Positions 1 to 5,863 of a stretch of 5,863 nucleotides of DNA are shown here, one piece after another. The notes beneath the pieces were generated by a model. It was not told the DNA's origin. It did no database searches and saw nothing but the letters and a program-made list of their open reading frames with translations. A program made the translations under genes and the position numbers. The stretch's first letter is position 1. Every line of letters begins with the position of its first letter. Origin of the DNA: Planctomycetota bacterium (GTDB taxonomy: Bacteria > Planctomycetota > Planctomycetia > Pirellulales > Lacipirellulaceae); contig JAKEGR010000297.1 of NCBI GenBank assembly GCA_022615465.1, forward strand, positions 1 through 5,863, written 5' to 3'.

Positions 1-47
1 GTCGCGAAGGAATCTGCATGAGCGATTATCCAGCCGTACCATCAGGT

Positions 48-1367
48 CTACCAACCCGAACGATAGGCCTTGGTCAGATAGCCATTGGCTGCCGAGTGGT
101 TGGTGAATTTGGCAGCCGAGGTATCCCATAACAGCTTTTCTTGCGGAAGCCGTACCGCGACTGCCCCAAGAAGGACCGCTTCCGTAAGCGGACCAGCGTA
201 ACCGAAGTGAGAGGTTGTCGTGCCGTTTCCCAGACAGGCATCCACCCAGCCCGAGTAGTGGTTCACGTCCTCCATTACGGGCATCGCATAATCGCGGAAT
301 TTGTCTTCGGGGAACAACCGTGGCTCGCCAACATGGGGAATAACCAGCGTGCCTGATTCGCCGACGAGAACCGAACCTGCCCCAGGCATCTCATAGCTAT
401 CCGGAAGTCCCAAAGCGGCACGATCCGGGTGGCACCCCGCACCGTCATACCAGGTAACTGACAGCACATCGCCCAAGGTCCGCGTGTTTCCAGGAAACTC
501 GTATTTCACTGTACACTGCCTCGCCCAGACTTCTTGATTCAAAGGCGGGGCATCTGCCTGGACAGAAATAGGTGCGTTCAGGTCCAAACTCAAGAAAACT
601 GGGTCAAGAATGTGGCAGCCGAAGTCGCCGAGTTGACCGCTGCTAAAATCCTGCCAGGCACGCCAGTTGAAGGGGTGATAGAGACGATCGTTGTACGGGC
701 GCTGAGGCGCGACACCAAGCCATAAATCCCAGTGCAATGATTTTGGAATCTGGTCGGCATCCGCTGGCCGTGCGTCGACCAACAGCCACCCCATCGCACC
801 ACTCTGCCAGGAATGGACTTCGCGGACCTTGCCGATCGCCCCGTCATGGATCATTCGGACGGCCGTCCGATAAAAGCGATGGGATTGAATCTGATTACCC
901 ATCTGAGTTACCAGACCGTTCCGCTCGGAGGCCAGCCGCATCTTTCTGGCTTCGTCAACAGTGTGTGCCAGTGGTTTTTGGCAGAAAACATGTTTCTTCA
1001 ACTCGAGGGCCGCCAATGCGATCGGCGCGTGCATGTGGTCGGGTGTCGAGACAATCACCGCATCGAACGCATCGGGCTTGTCCAACAGGAGTCGGTAGTC
1101 GGCAAAGCGCATCGCGCGCGGAAACTTCTCCGCTGCCCCACCCAAATGATTGAGTGAATCATCGACATCGCAAATCGCAACGATTTCGGCCAAGGGACTG
1201 GCCGCCACCTGAAGCAAGTCGTCTCGTCCTTTGTTGCCGGTGCCGATCGACGCCACGCGAAGCTTGCTGTTAACGTCGCCTGCCCGACAATGCCTCCCCA
1301 CAAGCGACTGGGTCGCACCGAGCGCTAGTACCTGCAAGAAGTTTCGTCGCTGAATCCGCCAAGTCAT
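48..1367 (-). CDS. Gfo/Idh/MocA family oxidoreductase with Tat-type leader
   Basis: This 439-residue protein is a predicted NAD(P)-dependent oxidoreductase of the Gfo/Idh/MocA family, usually acting on sugars, inositols or related polyols; the substrate cannot be read from sequence. The N-terminus carries a twin-arginine leader (RRNFLQ, residues 7-12, then a short hydrophobic stretch to about 24), so export by Tat with bound cofactor is likely, with possible cleavage near CRA-G (about 29/30). A Rossmann fold follows: GTGNKG at 42-47, an acidic CDVDD at the end of the second strand (66-70), STPDHMH at 107-113, and CQKP at 129-132, where K131 is the expected catalytic lysine and Gln replaces the classical Glu of EKP. 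GDFGCHILD at 247-255 fits the conserved catalytic His (H252) of the C-terminal domain. The ending YLTKAYRSGW resembles planctomycete paralogues. The ATG start is supported by an AGGGGA ribosome-binding site at 1376-1381, eight bases away. It is transcribed divergently from rhamnulokinase. Confidence 0.93.
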   Translation of the reverse strand: MTWRIQRRNFLQVLALGATQSLVGRHCRAGDVNSKLRVASIGTGNKGRDDLLQVAASPLAEIVAICDVDDSLNHLGGAAEKFPRAMRFADYRLLLDKPDAFDAVIVSTPDHMHAPIALAALELKKHVFCQKPLAHTVDEARKMRLASERNGLVTQMGNQIQSHRFYRTAVRMIHDGAIGKVREVHSWQSGAMGWLLVDARPADADQIPKSLHWDLWLGVAPQRPYNDRLYHPFNWRAWQDFSSGQLGDFGCHILDPVFLSLDLNAPISVQADAPPLNQEVWARQCTVKYEFPGNTRTLGDVLSVTWYDGAGCHPDRAALGLPDSYEMPGAGSVLVGESGTLVIPHVGEPRLFPEDKFRDYAMPVMEDVNHYSGWVDACLGNGTTTSHFGYAGPLTEAVLLGAVAVRLPQEKLLWDTSAAKFTNHSAANGYLTKAYRSGW

Positions 1368-1450
1368 GGTTCGATTCCCCTTTCCGCAACCAATTTAAGC
1401 TCTGGGTGAGGGTGTCCGCAATACGCACCGGCGACTTGCAGGGAGCGTTT

Positions 1451-1465
1451 CACTCAGGGCACTCA
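1451..1465 (+). repeat. Two CACTCA direct repeats next to the -35 box
   Basis: CACTCA occurs at 1451-1456 and again at 1460-1465, a spacing of nine bases, and the second copy ends one base before the candidate -35 hexamer at 1467. A related CACTCG lies at 1592-1597. Placement just upstream of a promoter would suit an activator site, but the repeats are short and could arise by chance. Confidence 0.3.
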
Positions 1466-1466
1466 C

Positions 1467-1495
1467 TTGATATTTACGGAAGACCGGCTGATAAT
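1467..1495 (+). promoter_or_regulatory. Candidate sigma70-type promoter for rhamnulokinase
   Basis: TTGATA at 1467-1472 matches the -35 consensus at five of six bases. After exactly 17 bases, GATAAT at 1490-1495 matches the -10 consensus at five of six. Transcription would begin near 1502, giving a leader of roughly 130 bases before the ATG at 1636. The match stands out because the surroundings are GC-rich. The call rests only on the consensus, which is known from other bacteria; planctomycete promoters may differ. No equally good promoter was found on the minus strand for the divergent oxidoreductase. Confidence 0.45.
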
Positions 1496-1635
1496 GCCGC
1501 AATTCCCATTACGACCTCGCAGCAAAGTGATCGCTTGCCGGGCACGACCGGCCAGATCATCACCATCGGTCGGACGGCCCGAGTTGCGATTCACTCGCTG
1601 CGAACAACTACTTCATAAGTCCGCGTAATCTCACT

Positions 1636-3129
1636 ATGGCTAAGGCGTACATTGCCATCGATCTTGGTGCCGAGTCAGGCCGGGTAATTATCGGCGTGCT
1701 CTTCAGCGGCAAGCTGAGGTTGGAAGAAGTCCACCGCTTTGTTCACGAGCCGGTTTGGCTGCCGACCGGTCTGCATTGGAACATTACCGACATCTGGCGG
1801 CAGATTGTTGTTGGCCTGCGCAAAGCGGCGGAATGGACCAAAGCAAATCACATACAGCCTGTTTCGGTCGGTGTCGACACTTGGGGCGTCGATTGGGCGC
1901 TGTTGGACAAATCGGGCGAACTCGTCGGTTTGCCACATGCCTATCGCGACCCGCGCAACCAAGCCGCCTATCAAGAAGTCATCTCCAAACTGGGTGCCGA
2001 GCGAATCTACCGCACCACGGGCATCCAATTCATGCCACTTAATACGCTTTATTCGCTCTACGCTCATCAACAGGCCGATCCTGCCGCACTCTCGGCCGCC
2101 GACAAGCTCCTGTTCATCCCCGATTTGATTCACTACTGGCTCAGTGGTAATACGACTTGCGAGGCCACCATTGCCTCGACGAGCCAAATGGTCGATTGCC
2201 ACACTGGCGATTGGGCTTGTGAGATGCTTGGCACCATCGGGCTGCCGACGCACTTCCTACAGCCAATTTCACAGCCCGGCTCGATGATCGGAACGCTTCG
2301 CGCGGAACTCGCCACCGAGACCGACTTGCCGAAGGACTTGTGTGTCGTCGCCCCCGGCGCGCACGACACGGCCAGTGCGGTCGCTGCGGTACCGGCATCC
2401 GAGTACACGAAGTGGTGCTTCCTGTCTAGTGGCACCTGGTCGCTCCTCGGCGCGGAGCTTTCCAAACCGTGCGTCACGGCGGCTGCCGAAGCAGCGTCGT
2501 TCACCAACGAGTTCGGCGTGTCGGGCACCTTCCGCTTTTTGAAAAACATTCCTGGTTTGTGGCTCGTGCAAGAATATCGGCGCGATTTGGCACGGCAGGG
2601 TCAGGACTTGGATTATGCCGAGTTGACGCGCCTCGCTGGCAAAGCACAACCATTTGCGGCACTCATTGATCCAAATCACGCGTCGTTTCAGGCACCGGGC
2701 GGAATGATCGAGAAAGTCGCCGCGCTGGTCCGCTCCTCCGGCCAGCAGGTGCCCACCTCACCCGGCCAATTCGTCCGCTGCTGTCTGGAAAGCCTCGCGC
2801 TGGCCTATCGTGAGAAGCTGGCGGCGCTCGAATCGATCCTTGACCAAAGATTTGACGTGATCCACATCGTCGGTGGAGGCGGCAAGAACACGCTCCTCTG
2901 CCAGATGACGGCCGATGCCACCGGCCGACGCGTCGTCGTCGGCCCTTATGAAGCCACGGCGATGGGCAATGCCCTGGTGCAGGCGATGGCCACTGGTGAT
3001 GTCGGCGGTCTCACCGAACTCCGCAGCATCGTTGCTCGCTCATTGGATCTCGTGACCTATGAGCCGGGCGAGACGGGCAAATGGGACCAGGCGTTGGAAC
3101 GGTTCCAAGGATGTTTGCGGATGACATGA
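1636..3129 (+). CDS. rhaB: Rhamnulokinase (L-rhamnulose kinase)
   Basis: The enzyme phosphorylates L-rhamnulose with ATP to L-rhamnulose 1-phosphate, the second cytoplasmic step of L-rhamnose breakdown, after the isomerase and before the aldolase. The 497 residues fit the FGGY kinase family (E. coli RhaB is close to 490). Visible motifs, in order: AIDLGAESGRV (7-17, phosphate loop of the first domain), GVDTWGVDWALLD (79-91, near-identical to E. coli GIDTWGVDFVLLD), YRDPR (103-107), GIQFMPLNTLY (129-139), GAHDTASAV (241-249, with D244 the expected catalytic base), SSGTWSLLG (264-272), FLKNIPGLWLVQ (301-312), and GGGGKNTLL (413-421) with EATAMGNALVQ (439-449) in the ATP-binding domain. All family landmarks are intact. 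The ATG is placed just before the conserved first strand, though no clear Shine-Dalgarno sequence precedes it. It stands alone: divergent from the oxidoreductase, convergent with the next gene, and without isomerase, aldolase or transporter nearby. Other FGGY sugar kinases are possible, but the FLKNIPGLWL block favours RhaB. Confidence 0.95.
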   Translation: MAKAYIAIDLGAESGRVIIGVLFSGKLRLEEVHRFVHEPVWLPTGLHWNITDIWRQIVVGLRKAAEWTKANHIQPVSVGVDTWGVDWALLDKSGELVGLPHAYRDPRNQAAYQEVISKLGAERIYRTTGIQFMPLNTLYSLYAHQQADPAALSAADKLLFIPDLIHYWLSGNTTCEATIASTSQMVDCHTGDWACEMLGTIGLPTHFLQPISQPGSMIGTLRAELATETDLPKDLCVVAPGAHDTASAVAAVPASEYTKWCFLSSGTWSLLGAELSKPCVTAAAEAASFTNEFGVSGTFRFLKNIPGLWLVQEYRRDLARQGQDLDYAELTRLAGKAQPFAALIDPNHASFQAPGGMIEKVAALVRSSGQQVPTSPGQFVRCCLESLALAYREKLAALESILDQRFDVIHIVGGGGKNTLLCQMTADATGRRVVVGPYEATAMGNALVQAMATGDVGGLTELRSIVARSLDLVTYEPGETGKWDQALERFQGCLRMT

Positions 3130-3173
3130 GCCTGTAATGCTGGCCGCCCTCGTTCATCAAGGAAGAGCAGGAG

Positions 3174-3185
3174 TTGCCGCGGCAA
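3174..3185. repeat. 12-base perfect palindrome between convergent genes
   Basis: TTGCCGCGGCAA reads the same on both strands, and it extends with GAG/CTC flanks if one G is bulged out. It sits in the 73-base gap between the stops of rhamnulokinase and the minus-strand gene. It might help end transcription from both sides, but there is no T-rich tract on either strand, so it is not a typical intrinsic terminator. No better terminator was seen in this gap. Confidence 0.3.
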
Positions 3186-3202
3186 GCTCGTGTAGAGAGC
3201 AA

Positions 3203-4147
3203 TTACTTGCTGGCATTTGCCGTCGTTTTGCCATGTTGCACGAGTAGGGCGCCGCTGGTGCGGTGTGTTTGTTCCAGCCTTGCGTGCCGCTCGGCGGTAC
3301 GGAAACAAAGTTGCACCAACAGGTCTCGCGTCGGTTCATCCACCGCAGTCAGTCGTGTTGCCAGCCGTCGCATTCCCTGCGGATTTTTTTCCGCGGTGCG
3401 GGAGAAGTTGCTCACAAACGAGAGCGTCTCGATCAAATTCCGATCGGCCGTCTTCGTGATCCAAGGCTGGACTGTCTTGGCAACGAGTTCGATGCCAATC
3501 TGCTCGATGTGGACGAAGGAATCGACGCGAACAGTGATGTAATGGCGGCCGTTCGTTTCCTGGACGGTGTCGTACCGTAACAGCACGAGCGTCTGTGCCT
3601 GGATGGGTTGGACGAACGGCTGCCCCTCGTAGGCGCCTTCGGCAAATACGACGGCCAGATTCTGAGTGCCTTCGCCCCAATTGCTGTACAAATAGCGGAC
3701 TGTGCCGGTCGTCCCGGCTCCATCGGTGCCACGGAACGCACCATCGGGCATCCTGTCGAGCTTCACCTGACTCACTCCCATCACGTGCCACACGTCGATG
3801 ATCACCTCGGGGTGTTGAGCCAGAAAAACAAACATGTCGGGATCGCAATCGATCACTCGCGTTGGCAGGCGTCGGTAGATCGCGGCGTTCTTGACGACAA
3901 AATGGGCATTGCGGCGATCCAGTGGTACCATCTCTTGCCAGGGAATCGCTCGAACGGCCTCCTCGCGAGCAACGCGATTGGAGGTAGCGTCGGTTGAGGT
4001 GGCGGCGTGTGCCAGCGATGCAGCCAGCATTGCCAAGCCGAGGCTCACTGCAAGGCCAACACCGCGCCAGCGGTGCATCCAGATAGCACGCTGGCAGAAA
4101 GCAACCGCCGCCGTCTTGTTGACGGCCGATCGTTGAAGCAACCTCAT
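3203..4147 (-). CDS. Exported protein of unknown function
   Basis: I do not recognise a named family. The ATG at 4145-4147 gives 314 residues and has a strong GAGGGGGG ribosome-binding site; the reading frame could also open at TTG 4258 (351 residues) or ATG 4078 (291 residues, starting right at the signal peptide). From the chosen start, a long basic N-region leads to a hydrophobic segment at about 29-48 ending in AHA, a good signal peptidase I site, so the mature part is probably periplasmic or surface-facing. The mature region is a single alpha/beta-looking domain without repeats. Distinctive blocks are IDCDPDMFVFLAQHP (99-113), GTTGTVRYLYSNW (145-157), NGRHYITVRVDSFVHIE (199-215) and KTADRNLIETLSFVSNFSRT (232-251). 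The dense run of specific motifs suggests a conserved family; from memory, similar proteins occur in Pirellulaceae. No metal site or catalytic motif is obvious. A ligand-binding, START-like fold is only a guess. The C-terminus from about 280 is basic and polar. Confidence 0.82.
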   Translation of the reverse strand: MRLLQRSAVNKTAAVAFCQRAIWMHRWRGVGLAVSLGLAMLAASLAHAATSTDATSNRVAREEAVRAIPWQEMVPLDRRNAHFVVKNAAIYRRLPTRVIDCDPDMFVFLAQHPEVIIDVWHVMGVSQVKLDRMPDGAFRGTDGAGTTGTVRYLYSNWGEGTQNLAVVFAEGAYEGQPFVQPIQAQTLVLLRYDTVQETNGRHYITVRVDSFVHIEQIGIELVAKTVQPWITKTADRNLIETLSFVSNFSRTAEKNPQGMRRLATRLTAVDEPTRDLLVQLCFRTAERHARLEQTHRTSGALLVQHGKTTANASK

Positions 4148-4152
4148 CGAAG

Positions 4153-4160
4153 CCCCCCTC
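4153..4160 (-). promoter_or_regulatory. Ribosome-binding site choosing ATG 4147
   Basis: Read on the minus strand, GAGGGGGG lies five bases before the ATG at 4145-4147. Neither alternative start of the same frame (TTG 4258, ATG 4078) has a comparable site, so this decides the start used here for the exported unknown protein. The spacing is slightly short but acceptable. Confidence 0.5.
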
Positions 4161-4207
4161 GACCGACGTCCCGTAATGTTCGCCCTGATAGCTTGCAGCA
4201 GGTTAAG

Positions 4208-4258
4208 TTGTGTCGGTCCGATAGATATTTCGGCCGGGCACCCATCGGAACGACACAA
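4208..4258. repeat. 15-base inverted repeat, one mismatch
   Basis: The left arm TTGTGTCGGTCCGAT (4208-4222) pairs with the right arm ATCGGAACGACACAA (4244-4258) at 14 of 15 positions; the only mismatch is G4216 against A4250. The 21-base spacer contains CGGCCG. In RNA this would form a stable stem-loop in the leader of the minus-strand gene; in DNA it could be a pair of sites for a dimeric regulator. No T tract follows on either strand, so it is unlikely to be an intrinsic terminator. Its arms overlap the alternative TTG start of the exported protein, which argues against that start. Confidence 0.7.
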
Positions 4259-4331
4259 TAAAGTGCTGAAGCGACCGCGTGGTACGAATCACTGACCCGC
4301 TGGCATGCCGATCAATGATGCAGGCGGCTTC

Positions 4332-4420
4332 GCAGGTCTCGCCGTTTGACCTGCCTTTCCACCTGGCCCACGTTGTCGATTCTCTAGAGTCGCTGCCTTA
4401 GCAGCGAACTCGGCGCGCCG
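4332..4420. other. Cluster of stem-loops upstream of the HEAT-like gene
   Basis: Three dyads lie within 90 bases. GCAGGTC (4332-4338) pairs perfectly with GACCTGC (4348-4354) across a nine-base loop. TCGCTGC (4390-4396) pairs perfectly with GCAGCGA (4401-4407) across the tetraloop CTTA. CGGCGCGCCG (4411-4420) is a perfect palindrome. CTCTAGAG (4382-4389) is a further short palindrome. If transcribed on the plus strand they would form a structured leader, but no known riboswitch or RNA family is recognised, and none is followed by a T tract. Confidence 0.4.
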
Positions 4421-4498
4421 GGCGTCCGTATTGACCTTGATTCAACAGGACGACTGACGCGAGAATGCGGTCCTCGTCTCATCGTGTGGATCGCCACT

Positions 4499-4502
4499 GG
4501 AG
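4499..4502 (+). promoter_or_regulatory. Ribosome-binding site choosing GTG 4511
   Basis: GGAG ends eight bases before the GTG at 4511-4513. The upstream in-frame GTG at 4484 has no such site in the preceding 20 bases. This favours the shorter product, but the difference is only nine residues and does not touch any domain. Confidence 0.4.
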
Positions 4503-4510
4503 TGTTGGGT

Positions 4511-5863
4511 GTGTTCGAAGTACCAAAGCGTTGCTCCTTGCCGCGCTATCTGTCTCTGCCCCTGATTATTGTGGCTTTGGTCCTGGTAGTGGCAAAGTTG
4601 GCGTCTCTCCAACGCGCTGACTTGATCGCCGATCTTGCCGACCGAGTCGCCCACGCAGATCCGTTCGAGGCACAGGCCGCAGTGCGTCAGCTAGCCGCAA
4701 TGCCGCGACCACCAATTGCCTTATTGGCGGCGACAGCGGCGTCTCCCAACCGGGACGTCGCTCGGGAAGCTCAGGATTCGATTGGTGAGCTGCTGCGACA
4801 GATTCAACGAAATATGAGCGATGGCAGCCGTCTTGGTGCCGCAGCCAGCCAACTGGCCGAACTATCCGAGTCGCTGGCCAGCCAGCGGTTTGCGTTTGCC
4901 CCGGCAGATCATCCCTGGCTTCGCAAGACAACGTACAAAATCATCCGCTTGGCGAATCGACTGCCAGCGAGAGAAACGCCACTTTTGGCCAACCAGAGTG
5001 ATTCCATCCTGGCGGTAATTGTCGGTAGCGATGAGGTGACAACCGCATCCGTGGCGGGGAAACGGCAGGCAACCGACGAGTTGACCGCAGTTACTGAAGT
5101 GGCGGCCCCAGCCCCGCAAACCAATTCGTCGCAGCCTGATCAGCACGAGTTGGGAGACCGCTTCGAAGCGTTGTCGCAGCGGCCGTTTCCCACAACGGCT
5201 GGTGTTTCCGAGCGATCTCCGGCGGAAGTTGTCAACGAGGCCATGATTCCCCCGGTTGAAAATAGAACGAGCAACCTGCCGCCGACCTCACCCGACGCTG
5301 AACCAGGATTCGATCGGCAGCCCAAGTGGACGCACCCAATGTATTCGGCCATGCCAGCGTCGCCGATCAGTTCACTGCCGATCCCGAACGACGATTCGTT
5401 GGCGAGCGTGAATCCGCTTCGTCCGACGCTTGCTGCCTCCCCACCCAACACTGCAAACGGCGATGTGCTGGCAAGTGTCCCCTCGCGCGACCTGCTTGCC
5501 CGCTGGTTCGCAGCCGATGGCGAGGCGGTCTTTCCAGTGGAGGAGGAACTCTCACAACGTGGGTTTAGCCGGTTATCGGAGCGACTGGTGCAACAGTTGT
5601 TTTCGGATCAAGTCGAAGATCGGCTACGGCTGGTCGACGACGTGCTGACCGAACCGGGGGTCGACGCGCGGCCCTGGCTGCTATTGCTCGCCGATGATAG
5701 AAGCGGGGACGTGCGACTCGTGGTGGTGACTGTCATGGCTACCTCGAACGATCCCGAACTCATCGAAAAAGCCTGGCGGGTAGCGATCAGCGACCGCGAT
5801 CCCCGTATCGCCAGCCTGGCAGAGCGGTTACGCGAACGGCGTCGCGACCGACAGAGCTACTGA
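4511..5863 (+). CDS. Membrane-anchored HEAT-like repeat protein, unknown function
   Basis: From GTG 4511 the product has 450 residues; GTG 4484 would add nine. A basic start (PKR, PRY) precedes one hydrophobic segment at about 14-30, ending in VVAKL, which looks like an uncleaved membrane anchor because no AxA site follows. Residues about 35-100 are amphipathic helices with a HEAT-like pattern (VRQLAAM, then LLAATAASPNRDVAREAQDSI). Residues about 195-320 are rich in Pro, Ser, Thr, Asn and Ala with few hydrophobic runs, so probably a disordered linker. Residues about 326-446 again look like HEAT-like helical pairs (ARPWLLLLADDRSGDVRLVVVTVM, shown here as two pieces: ARPWLLLLADD and GDVRLVVVTVM; then ELIEKAWRVAISDRDPRIASLAERL), ending in a very basic tail. 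Such repeats normally bind proteins, so a scaffold role is plausible, but partner and location of the soluble part are unknown. The stop is the last triplet of the window, so downstream operon partners cannot be seen. No enzyme motif was found. Confidence 0.85.
   Translation: MFEVPKRCSLPRYLSLPLIIVALVLVVAKLASLQRADLIADLADRVAHADPFEAQAAVRQLAAMPRPPIALLAATAASPNRDVAREAQDSIGELLRQIQRNMSDGSRLGAAASQLAELSESLASQRFAFAPADHPWLRKTTYKIIRLANRLPARETPLLANQSDSILAVIVGSDEVTTASVAGKRQATDELTAVTEVAAPAPQTNSSQPDQHELGDRFEALSQRPFPTTAGVSERSPAEVVNEAMIPPVENRTSNLPPTSPDAEPGFDRQPKWTHPMYSAMPASPISSLPIPNDDSLASVNPLRPTLAASPPNTANGDVLASVPSRDLLARWFAADGEAVFPVEEELSQRGFSRLSERLVQQLFSDQVEDRLRLVDDVLTEPGVDARPWLLLLADDRSGDVRLVVVTVMATSNDPELIEKAWRVAISDRDPRIASLAERLRERRRDRQSY

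Larger units (their letters stand above)
4148..4510. other. Divergent intergenic region rich in dyads
   Basis: No gene is supported in this stretch between the exported unknown protein and the HEAT-like membrane protein. It holds a 15-base inverted repeat, two perfect stem-loops and a 10-base palindrome, listed separately. TTGACCT occurs twice, at 4346-4352 and 4431-4437. A weak plus-strand promoter is possible: TTGATT at 4437-4442, 18 bases, GAGAAT at 4461-4466, each four of six against consensus, which would start a short leader for the HEAT-like gene. No convincing minus-strand promoter was found. Confidence 0.6.

Noticed and set aside
737..1153. 138-codon open frame on the plus strand
   Set aside because: Antisense to the oxidoreductase over its Rossmann-fold region; its Arg/Ser/Pro-rich translation is typical of a shadow frame.
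1482..1554. GACCGGC occurring twice in the rhamnulokinase leader
   Set aside because: Seven GC-rich bases repeated about 65 bases apart are not remarkable in this composition, and no dyad or regular spacing supports a site.
1406..1618. Open frame of 70 codons on the plus strand between the divergent genes, starting at GTG
   Set aside because: It has no ribosome-binding site, no recognisable domain, and contains the promoter candidate for rhamnulokinase; the composition looks like translated intergenic DNA.
1675..2253. 192-codon open frame on the minus strand
   Set aside because: It lies wholly antisense inside rhamnulokinase, whose frame is fully explained by family motifs; long antisense frames are expected in GC-rich genes.
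2133..2549. 138-codon open frame on the minus strand
   Set aside because: Antisense shadow within rhamnulokinase with no recognisable protein features.
3608..3997. 129-codon open frame on the plus strand
   Set aside because: Antisense to the exported unknown protein; that minus-strand frame has a signal peptide and ordered motifs, this one has neither.
4148..4258. N-terminal extension of the exported protein from TTG 4258
   Set aside because: The start codon is rare, has no ribosome-binding site, would put about 65 residues before the signal peptide, and overlaps the inverted repeat; ATG 4147 has a strong site.
4442..4654. 70-codon minus-strand open frame across the start of the HEAT-like gene
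   Set aside because: It overlaps the start of a better-supported gene and has no domain or initiation signal.

Overview
The window looks like a piece of a moderately GC-rich planctomycete chromosome, most likely from the Pirellulales or a relative. This is inferred from the protein types: a Gfo/Idh/MocA oxidoreductase with a twin-arginine leader and a CQKP active-site motif, an exported protein of unknown function in a style I associate with Pirellulaceae, and a membrane-anchored HEAT-like protein with a long Pro/Ser-rich linker. No RNA gene, mobile element, CRISPR array or attachment site was seen.

Four genes alternate in orientation. (1) 48-1367, minus: exported Gfo/Idh/MocA family oxidoreductase. 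(2) 1636-3129, plus: rhamnulokinase (RhaB), the best-supported call. (3) 3203-4147, minus: a secreted or periplasmic protein of unknown function. (4) 4511-5863, plus: a single-pass membrane protein with HEAT-like helices at both ends; its stop codon is the last base triplet of the window. Because each gene is flanked by an opposite-strand gene or the window edge, no operon is visible. Genes 1/2 and 3/4 are divergent pairs; genes 2/3 are convergent, 73 bases apart.

The 268-base gap between genes 1 and 2 holds a good sigma70-type promoter candidate for rhamnulokinase (TTGATA, 17 bases, GATAAT), with two CACTCA repeats just upstream of it. The gap of about 360 bases between genes 3 and 4 is rich in dyads: a 15-base inverted repeat with one mismatch at 4208-4258, then two perfect 7-base stem-loops and a 10-base GC palindrome between 4332 and 4420. 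These dyads are the least explained structure in the window.

Functionally, rhamnulokinase points to use of L-rhamnose, and the divergent oxidoreductase could act on a sugar or sugar derivative, but no other rhamnose gene is present and a joint role is inference. Genes 3 and 4 cannot be given a function from sequence. I see no convincing new multi-gene system here.
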